Shown: piece after piece, positions 36,850 to 45,532 of the stretch
Layout of the letters: every line of letters begins with the position of its first letter
How positions within the stretch are numbered: the first letter of the stretch is position 1
Source of the DNA: Anadara kagoshimensis
Taxonomy: Eukaryota; Mollusca; Bivalvia; Arcoida; Arcidae
DNA length: 64,000 nt
NCBI GenBank assembly: GCA_021292105.1
Contig: CM037861.1
Span: forward strand, 50,928,920-50,992,919
Direction of reading: 5' to 3'
Made by a program: the position numbers and the translations under genes
The notes under the pieces: generated by a model
What the model was told of the DNA's origin: nothing
Database searches by the model: none
Seen by the model: the letters and a program-made list of their open reading frames with translations, nothing else

Positions 36850-38700
36850 ATATAATGTATAGGAAAAAAGAAAATTATCTTTATCTTGTGAACAGCTCTA
36901 GTGAATATCTATCCTCTCGATTAAGACACGATCTTACCTATAAAGTACGAGTTAAGTCCCTTGATTTACCGAACGATAAGTTCATAACGCGCTGAGCCGC
37001 GACATCGATAAATCTTCATCGAGCAATGTCGAGCGTTCGAAGAGCGGTTTATTGATGAATATGACCAGCAAATATACCACCCTCATCGCCATATTAATCT
37101 GTTAATCAAGTAGTCAAAAATTCTTGCTAAGACTTAAAATTTCTTTAACTTGATGATAGGCTGGAATTAATGTCCCATATCAAGTCACGTCAGGGTGATT
37201 ACAATTCAGTGACCCAGTCATCGGATGTCAGCAACCGCGACTGAGTGTGACAAATATCATGAAAATCTACGTCACTAGTTGAAGTGGTCGAACAAAAACG
37301 AGTAAGAAAAAAAAACTTTGATGACAATAGCTCAGATAGTGCTCAGTGCCATACTACAGGGACCAATTAATTGACGCTGAAGCCGTAATTATTTATCTGA
37401 TATCTAATGATTAAAAAATATATAAACTAATAACAGGACATTTTCCTCGTTCTCATTGTGCCGTATTACGACTTGTGTGTCTGGCCAAGCACATCGATGG
37501 ACTAGACTTTTATTCGCCCGTGAGACTGCGAGAGTGCTCGCCATGGTCAGAGACTCATAAGCCCTAAACTGTATGTTTTTGCACATACGTCGCCAAAAAT
37601 TGAAAATATTGTAAAATCGTGAATCTGAATCAAACCACGTTTTCCGTGTGATGTATTCAACCAGTCGGGGTATCTGTTTGTACGACACCTTAATTATTAG
37701 ACATTTTGTGTCAGACAAACTTTTTTAGCTATTGTTATCAGTATTTGTTCCGCTAACCCTTTCTCTCTGTTGTTTACAAAGAGCTAGAAAACTAAACGAG
37801 AAGACTGAAAGTCTTTAAAAAAAACTCTCGGGATCATTCGGATGGTACCACGGATATGTTGCACTATTAAAGGTTGTCTTTGCAAATGTATACATATCTT
37901 CGGAGATTAATTCATGCAAAGTCAAATACCGTCGACGTTATTTCAAAATAAGTAAAATATAATCTTTACCAGGGCCCTGATCACATGACGAGGTTTGCTT
38001 ATGTATGTGTATAAATACCTACCTTGAACTGTGTATGCAAATATGGATCATTAACGAAAATACACACGTGTGTAATTTTACTTATGGGTTAAATTTGCAT
38101 GATTGTCTTTCAGGAGATAGTGCAAAAGTATGTACATGTATTTACACACTATGTCGATATACATAGCATCAAATCTTGTCCCACTGAATTTTCAGCTTTA
38201 TGATGGATTTCCGGCCGTCTGAAAGTAACCTTGCATCACGTGCTCTATCGAGTTTCTATGATCACATACTCCCTGCATTATCAAGGAATCCATATCATCT
38301 TTTACGATTTATATAATCACCATGCAACTGATGGCGTTTTGATTGGTAGTACAAGTTCCATCCACCGTGCCCTCACAGTTTGGGAGTCCCCATCTTTCTT
38401 CATATCTATTTTGCACATTTTTAGAGATTCATCTGTCACTGTGGTACAGCGTACACGGGATATTAAAACATAAAGTGAGCAAAACAGCCAGTGTAAATAA
38501 CACCAGCGTGACTCGAAAGCCGATTTTTGACTTATCTGTTCATTTTAACATGTGATTGTGTATTGGGTCATCAATCGGACACATAAATGATTCTATTGAA
38601 ATAGTTAACTGCATCTGATACACTGTTTAAACATTGAAACAAATTGATGAAGCGCAAATGCTCACCTGTGATTTTGACGTCGCTGGGAGTTTCTTCCCAA
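36850..38700. other. Intergenic sequence, nothing recognised
   Basis: This stretch is less repetitive and locally higher in GC than its surroundings (about 37440-37640). A minus-strand reading of 104 codons at 37404-37718 has no family resemblance and no supporting splice context. I call no gene here. Confidence 0.5.
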
Positions 38701-39559
38701 TATTTTAAATATTACCTGATAATTAAAATTTCTGAAGCGTACAATTCCTCTAGGATGTTGGGAACTACAAGTCCAACAAGTTTCAGCTCAATGTATTGAG
38801 ATATAAAGGAGCAGGAGACGTTGGAGGATAACACGCGGTGTACTGGGAATTGCAAAAAGGTGTACTGGGTATTGGCAATATAGGAGCAAATAGGTGTACC
38901 GGGAATTGAGGAGTCAAATATCTTGCCAGCTGTGCGATTTTCTTGTTTTAATGAATTTATATAGAAATTTATACTTCTTTTTCAATGACAAACAAAACAA
39001 TGAATTATCTAGTGAAAATCTTCAACATCTGTAATTATTAGTCATGCATTATAGACGAGATGAAGATGAAACATACATAGACCACACCTTAAACCCATAT
39101 TTCCCCGATATATGTAGACTGAGCGAGATCTATAAGTGTTTACGAAACCATTACAATGGCCCATGTGTAATGTCAACATATAATCCGTTTTTAAATTGTT
39201 AAAGTTTGACAGTGACATAGCAAACGCAACTAGTGAAAGTAAAGAAAAAAAACTTTGTAGTTTGGAACTGAGCAGGAAAATGAAGATTACAATTTGAGAA
39301 ATCTTTTAAAATATTTAACCTAATGTCATTAGATCGAATCGACCAGCTAAAATATGACTTATTTATATCAAAGGTCAAGATGAAACAGTCGTCGGAAGAA
39401 AACAGATCCACAAATGTGACGAAAGTAAACGTCTTGAAACTGATCTATAAATAAATAATTTTAACAATATAACACATTTTTTCATTTTTAATATGTTAAA
39501 CATAGTTCATAGTGTCATGTGTTAATTTTGAATTTCTATTTACGAGGGCGAATCAATAA

Positions 39560-40110
39560 GAAATCAGCTTAACCTTTTTCCGGATTAGATCCACCTCTTC
39601 TTTTTTAATGTAATTCAGTGCCCTCTAGTGTGATGCACTTATCCATCACCCCAGAACTGAAAAAGACAGTGTCATTTCCATTGTTGACCCACTCCTTAAC
39701 TCTCTTCACGACTTCTTGGTCAGATCTGAAATGACGTCCTCGGGTATCATTTTTTTCAATTTTGGGAACAGGAAGAAGTCGCTACGAGCTAGGCAGGATG
39801 TGGTATTAATTCATACCCGTCTCGCCCCGCAGCCGTCATTGTAACTTTGCAACTGTGTACCCTTGTGTTGTCCTGTTGCGGCGGTTTCACGGATATCAGT
39901 TCTCGGGTGGTCTAGCAAGTTTGCATAGTACGCTCCAGTTATTGTACTTCTCTTTTGGTTAAAAGCCACACACAGTAACACTTTTGCGTCCCAAAATACT
40001 GTGACCATCACCTTGCCAGTAGACTAATACTTCTTAACCTTCTTTGGCTTAGGAGACCCAGGTCCTATTCACTGACGACTCTGTTCTTAATTGTCTGGCT
40101 CACTGATGAT
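39560..40110 (-). pseudogene. Mariner-like transposase remnant (C-terminal half)
   Basis: On the minus strand, broken frames show TVFWDAKVLLCVAFNQK and STITGAYYANLLDHPR. These match the mariner stretch around the second catalytic Asp (VFWD.KG) and the following STITGAYYANLL. Stops and frameshifts interrupt both sides, so the gene is dead. Confidence 0.75.
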
Positions 40111-40799
40111 TAATGTACCCAAATCTCATATACAGTCTTTAGACGCAAAAGAAAAATCATCTTTTGACATAAACGCTTCAACAAGGCGCTATATATACTG
40201 ATACTTTGGTTGTCAAAAATCCGCTCGATAGATTTTTTTTAAAGAAAGCAAATATAGTTTTATGAAATAATATAGAAAAAATCCTAATGTCAACCGATTC
40301 GATTTTCTGCAAATCCACGATGAAAGCTCAAATGTCATATACTTGTATTAAAAATTTCTTGTTTTTAGACACTGCCATTTTAGGCCTGTTAGTTTATCAT
40401 ATTACTACGCCAATAACCATAGCATTTCAGGTAAAATATTATATACAATCTTTTTTATTCCTTAATATCGAATGTGCAACTCAAAAATATGTATTCCGTT
40501 ACGCTCAGCAAAAAAGTGCCTAAAACTATACCGACACCTCGATACGCGTGTTATTTTGTATCCAGGTATAAAACATGTATTGAAACAAAGCACAACAATA
40601 ATGGCTGTGTCGGACAATCGGAAAATGGGTTGGTTGGTTGGTTAAATGTTGCTTAACGTCGCATCAGCAATTTTACTGAGCTTTCCCCCTTTTCTTGAGT
40701 TTAATAATTTTCCGTAACTGCATCATAAGTGATGAATAGTATGTGTCATTGATTGCTTGTCCCTTTTGAAGATAACCTGCCATCAGAATATGATCAGCA

Positions 40800-41290
40800 T
40801 CACTGGAAGCCGAGGTCATACCCTCTCCAGCTGATGTAACAGTATTGGTCTTTTTTTAGGGTGCAAGTGTAAACTTTGGCCACTGGAGTGAAATGATGAA
40901 CCCATGTTTCATCCATAGTAACTAATCTCTGAAAAAAAGCACACAACAAAGTGCACTTGATGTGCCTCTGACCAATTTTCAGATGCCTTGGTAAGTTGGT
41001 ACCCAACTGAAAGCATTTCTCATTGCAAGATCTTCTCTCAGAATTAGATTTAATACATGTATTTCCTGTGGAATGCCAACTGGCTACATACCATTCTGTA
41101 ACTCGCTTGTCAGTCGTAACAATATCATAAACTTTATTGACCTATTCTGGGGTTGCATCAATGACAGACCTTCTAGAACAAGGGTCTTTCTGCTGCGTTT
41201 AAATCCCACAACCCACAATTTTACTTTTAATTTGAAGGTAATATTTTCCTGGTGTGGGTACCATATTAGTTTTGATATCTAGTGTTAAAC
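40800..41290 (-). pseudogene. Mariner-like transposase remnant (central part)
   Basis: Minus-strand residues LVTMDETWVHHFTPVAK match the mariner block with the first catalytic Asp (T-x-DETW-V). Upstream, GQRHIKCTLLCAFF and a broken stretch like DKVYDIVTTDKRVTEW fit the linker and HTH region. The frame is disrupted. About 0.6 kb of unrelated sequence separates it from the C-terminal remnant, so the two may be one split copy or two copies. Confidence 0.75.
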
Positions 41291-41709
41291 ATTTTTATGA
41301 AAATATTGAATCACTATATGTCTCTTAATACTGGCACTCTATCTAATTCAATATTGAAATCAAGGTTGGAGCCTTTTCTATGAACACCTAATATTAACTT
41401 GCACCCTGAAACTTATTTATTATTGTATGCACCATGCATACAAAATGTATCATACATTCGCAATCCCCAACTTCTTTAAAAATTGGGACTTGAAAATAAT
41501 GTTAAACACGATTCCCGGTAACCGTGATTTTGCAATTCCCGGTACACTAAACGATGACAAGAATCAATTCCCAGTACACCGCGTCGATCTTTCAACGTCT
41601 TCTGCTCCTTTATTTTGCAATAGATTGAGCTGAAATTTGGTCGACATGTAGTTCTTAACATCCTAGAGGAATTGTACGCTTCAGAATTTTTAATTAAGAA
41701 GTGAAAATT

Positions 41710-41800
41710 GAAATATTGAACAGAAACTCAGTTCAGGGAAGTTAGACCGAGTGCTCCGGGAATGCAAGCTTCTCCTGCTACATCCGCCATGTGTAAAATC
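41710..41800 (+). repeat. Dispersed repeat family A (fragment)
   Basis: GGGAAGTTAGACCGAGTGCTCCGGGAATGC followed by a CTTCTCCTGCTACATCCGCC-like block matches the right half of family A. Confidence 0.55.
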
Positions 41801-42049
41801 GAGTGAATAGCGAGAAGGTAGCTACAAGTTACAACTAATAACTAGCATCAATATCCAGGTACGGAGGTGGTCTCACTTCCGCTGAGGATTTAATGTTTTC
41901 ATGTTACATATCGCATCATGCATATGATGTTTAGGATACAATGGTTGATTTGATCGTATTTTATATGTATCTCTTCAAGATTGCATGAAAGATTAAAACA
42001 TTTTATATGACAACCATTACTAAGTTGTTAATGATAAGGGATACATAAA

Positions 42050-42170
42050 TCAAACACAACCACACCAATGCATGTTAAAATAACAATCCAAAAGGAAAAG
42101 TAATATATTTGAAAACCGTCATATTAATAAGTTAAACACGCGAATCTTCACCAGGAGCTGGGTGTTCCGG
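42050..42170 (+). repeat. Dispersed repeat family A (copy 4)
   Basis: CACACCAATGCATGTTAAAA, AACAATCCAAAAGG, TTTGAAAACCGTCATA and CTGGGTGTTCCGGA follow the family A order. Confidence 0.6.
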
Positions 42171-42215
42171 AAAAAATTATCAAATTTTTTTTTTTTAACC
42201 CTTTCATGAGGAATA

Positions 42216-42551
42216 AACACTGCGGTAACTCAGTTGGTAGAGTGATAGCTCCGTAAGTGGGAGGTTGTGGGTTCGAACCCCCGCCGGGTCTGATCCAACA
42301 CTTGAAAGTGGGTAGTGACTGTTCTTTCGCCAAGCACTTGACATCACGAAATGAAAGTCACGATTCTTTCGGATGGGAACTTAAATAAATGAGGTCCCGT
42401 GTCACGGAAGGCATAGCACGATAAAGAATTCTGCTGTATAGTGCCATCAGCGCCACAGGCAACAATTCTGCATCTTCGACTAAAGCTGGCGACATCTCGA
42501 TATAAGTGAAACATTCTTGACTGGGACGTTAAACACCACTATTCAACTCAA
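42216..42551 (+). mobile_element. tRNA-derived SINE, family 1 (copy 1, full length)
   Basis: The tRNA-like head has TAACTCAGTTGGTAGAGTG (A box) and GGGTTCGAACCCCC (B box) about 42 bp apart. A long body follows (CACGATTCTTTCGGATGGGA, GCACGATAAAGAATTCTGCT, GCCATCAGCGCCA, TCGATATAAGTGAAA), then the end GACGTTAAACACCA. The flanks ACCCTTTCATGAGGA and ACCCTCTTTCACGAGGA look like an imperfect target duplication. The long shared 3' body is reminiscent of bivalve Meta-type SINEs. That name is a guess. Confidence 0.8.
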
Positions 42552-42599
42552 CCCTCTTTCACGAGGATCTGGATTGATGTTGAAGACCCTTAAAAACTC

Positions 42600-43680
42600 T
42601 TCTACATCTCTTTTTACCTTTTACTTAAAGTTGTTGACATTAATTTTGGATTCATGACTTCAAAACCTGTTGTAACTGAATATAATGACTGTTGATGTAA
42701 TATTGAAAATATCCAATAAAATAAAATAAAACATGTTGCAATTGTTTATCCGATATTCTTTCATTTCAAACTTAAATGTGACACCTTAACCCTTTTTATT
42801 CATTTTCTTTCACAACAGCCCGGATTATTAGTCACAACCTGTTACATCCAACAAAGTGACACTTGTTTATTATAACATTGTATTTATTGTAATGTTTATT
42901 TCATTTGACACAATTTATATAATGAAAATGTTTGGTAAAAGGTTAAAGACCTGTCTTAATGCAAGTGTCTGCACTGGATGACTGTTGTAAGGAAATCATG
43001 CTGAAACGTTCAACTTGCTGGACTACATGAAGTCATATGGTGCGGATGTACCGTTTATCATGATTATATAGAAAATTTATTATTTATTTGTTGCAATAAC
43101 ATTTTGGGCAATCAGTCTCGCTCACGTTATGTGTTTAGTGAAAAGTACTCGTGCTTGCTCCATGTTCTCACGTTTGAAAATTCTTTGTAAACACGGAAAA
43201 ACACTTTTATATTGAACGAAGTAAATTGAGTATTTTTATTTTTTATGTCAACCCAATCTTGATGACAATATATTGTTACAATGTCTGTAAATGTCAATGT
43301 GTACGACCAATGTTACAGATAAGGACTAAAGAATGAGCTTTGAAAATTTTTCAAGTTCTGTTTCATATTTGGACCCAAATATGACACCCACAGAAGGCTT
43401 TTATTTTCTATACAACAATATACCTGATTTTCATAATATATTTCATTTACAGTTAATATCATTTTGTAGAGCTTTGTTTCATATACGAGAACTTTATACA
43501 ACAAAGTAATCTGCTTACAAAGAAATAATAATTATTGACTCAGGGATATTGTAAGCCTAGGTTTATCAATACATTAAAAGAGTTTTATTGCTGTTAACAC
43601 ACTATTATTGACAAGTATGCTGTCTCTGTAATATTCTGAATATATTTTGTGTCCCTTAGTTCCATGTTATTTTCATTCTC
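42600..43680. other. Non-coding AT-rich stretch
   Basis: I see no gene, tandem repeat or hairpin that I can support. Confidence 0.5.
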
Positions 43681-43740
43681 GATTTTTGTTTTTTACACGA
43701 GACGGATGAAGTAAGCTAGACAGGAAGTGGCTACCCTTCC

Positions 43741-44091
43741 GGAGCACCGGGTTTCACTCCTATGATGGAAGTGCTTACCCTTCCGGATCACCGGGTTTCA
43801 CTCCTCAGATGGAAGTGCTTACCTTTCCGGAGCACCGGGTTTCACTCCTCGGATGGAAGTGATTACCTTTCCGGAGCACCGGGTTTTACTCCTTTGATGA
43901 AAGTGCTTACCTTTCCGGAGCACCGGGGTTCACTCCTCGGATGTAAGTGCTTACCTTTCCGGAGCACCGGGGTTCACTCCTCGGATGTAAGTTCTTACCT
44001 TTCCGGAGCACCGGGTTTTACTCCTCGGATGGAAGTGATTACCTTTCCGGAGCACCGGGTTTCACTCCTATGATGGAAGTGCCTACCCTTC
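43741..44091. repeat. 44 bp minisatellite, eight copies, continued beyond the transposon
   Basis: Units start at 43741, 43785, 43829, 43873, 43917, 43961, 44005 and 44049. Each reads GGAGCACCGGGTTTCACTCC then about 24 bp ending CTTACCTTTCC. The unit is the inverted ACCCGGTGCTCC end of repeat family A, so the array is a tandem expansion of part of one family A copy. The eighth unit is cut by the transposon at TTC, and the array resumes at 51146 as TTCCGGAGCACCGGG. Confidence 0.95.
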
Positions 44092-45035
44092 TAGCCCAAG
44101 AGCTAGTGGGGTTTGAAATATGTGTCAATGGCCAAAAGCTTTGAAGGTTGTTTCTGATAGAAAAATGTCTGTAGTTTTCGAATTTGGGCGTCTTGTGAAT
44201 GAACTCGTTTCCGATTTTTTTTCAGACGCGAGTTTTTACACTAGAATCGCATTTTTCAGCCGGTTTTTCGGTAATTTGATAATTCTGCATTATGGACGCG
44301 ATATGGCCTTAAAATGTCTTATTACTGATGCGGTTATCAAGAATTATGATCATTGTTGACATTTAAGTTAAAAACTTCTTGATACATTTCAGATTTTTTT
44401 TAAAATAACTATTTTAGGAAAAAAATAGACCAAAAATTTTGCGTTTTTAATATTTTGCCCTCTTTTATGTCTTATAAAAAAATAATAAAAGCATTTAAGT
44501 GAAATGTTTTACCATATTGTCACAGCCTAATGTGTTTTGCATTCAATAAAAGTAGCTGCATATCATTTGGTAGGAAATTGCGGCACCCACAGTGGAAAAA
44601 CTTTCCCCTACCCCAAAAATTGCAAATTTCTCAAAAAATCGATCTTTACTACAAATTTTGCTATTAGTTGCCATACTGATTGTTATACCGTGTAAGCTTT
44701 AATACTTGGGTGACAACATTGAAGACCTCTAACTAAAAACTTCTTGTTAAGCATTCAATCTCAATTTTGTGGCCAATTTTAAACAACCGAGTTTTGCGTT
44801 TTTACTTAATCTTTATTCGTTAAAGTCTTGTAGCGCATTCAAAAAAAGCCTGATTATCAATATACTATTTTATTTAGAATCCCTGATGTGTGTGCTTTAT
44901 TGTGCAAGTATAATGTATAACACAATCGTCACACAAACCCTTTCACCACAATTTATTCTTCCCCCTACCCCATATGCAATAAATAAGCGAGTTCGCGAGA
45001 TATTGATTTTACACTTGTGCGTTCTCAGGCAGTGA
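44092..45035 (+). repeat. Left terminal inverted repeat of the transposon
   Basis: It pairs with 50198-51145. By eye the outer ~0.82 kb (to about 44915) appears almost identical to the right arm, while the inner ~0.11 kb has many differences. The first 16 bases hold a small palindrome, TAGC...GCTA. The 79-codon reading in the arm is identical in both arms because the DNA is, and I do not call it a gene. Confidence 0.93.
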
Positions 45036-45532
45036 GATTTTAAACACGGTAGAGTGTTATAACGTAAATTTGTACTTGAAACATATAGTAAATTACGCTG
45101 TTAGCTTGTTTATTCAATGCTTTGATTTTTTGTATTATTAAGCAATGATAGTGCCACGCCCTTTTGTATGACTCGGCAGATGGCGCTGCGCAAAGCGTTT
45201 GTGTTACGTTTTCTGTCATTGCAAATCACACGTGGTTGCAATTATAGATACTTTCATATGGTTGTTGTTTATGATAAGTAAGAAAAAACTATTCACCCCT
45301 TTTTTCTATTGTTTTGTTACCGTTTATATTTCGTGTGAACAAGTTGATTTTATTTAATATTTGTTTTTAAAAAGAATCCGTGTTCACAATAGAATCAATG
45401 AAGTTTTGACGCAGATAAGTAATCTGTTTGTTAATTCTATTTGATTCCGTGACTGAATTAAAATCACTGTAAATAATATTTTGCGATTTGTTTGTGATAA
45501 CTCATTGTCATTTCAATTAGAAGTGTTGCAAA
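45036..45532 (+). promoter_or_regulatory. Transposon 5' non-coding leader, probable promoter
   Basis: About 0.5 kb without an ORF lies between the left arm and the ATG of the 942 aa ORF. It is AT-rich with no repeats. A promoter is expected by position only; I see no certain motif. Confidence 0.3.

Larger units (their letters stand above)
38718..41697. mobile_element. Decayed element with ~140-190 bp inverted repeats enclosing mariner remnants
   Basis: The left arm about 38718-38912 and the right arm about 41500-41697 are inverted copies. They share GAAGCGTACAATTCCTCTAG, TTTCAGCTCAAT, AAAGGAGCAG, GACGTTG and GCGGTGTACTGGGAATTG. Both arms carry a second, inner GGTGTACTGGGTATT/GTGTACCGGGAATTG sub-repeat. 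The interior has two blocks of mariner-like sequence. The arms look unlike mariner ends (usually about 30 bp), so the mariner may have inserted into another element. Confidence 0.55.

Noticed and set aside
37404..37718. 104-codon minus-strand ORF as a gene
   Set aside because: No domain, no splice or promoter support, and it ends in AT-rich sequence. Most likely chance.
42221..42292. Functional tRNA genes at 42.2, 61.3, 62.7 and 10.3 kb
   Set aside because: A and B boxes are present, but the acceptor stems do not pair and long SINE bodies follow.
43741..44091. 103-codon and overlapping 65-codon repetitive ORFs (FRSTGFHSSDGS-like repeats)
   Set aside because: They are readings of the 44 bp minisatellite. 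44 is not a multiple of three, so reading frames rotate, and no start or stop is conserved.
44120..44359. 79-codon ORF present identically in both transposon arms (also 50878-51117)
   Set aside because: Identity follows from the inverted repeat itself. There is no family resemblance, and composition is as in the non-coding arm.
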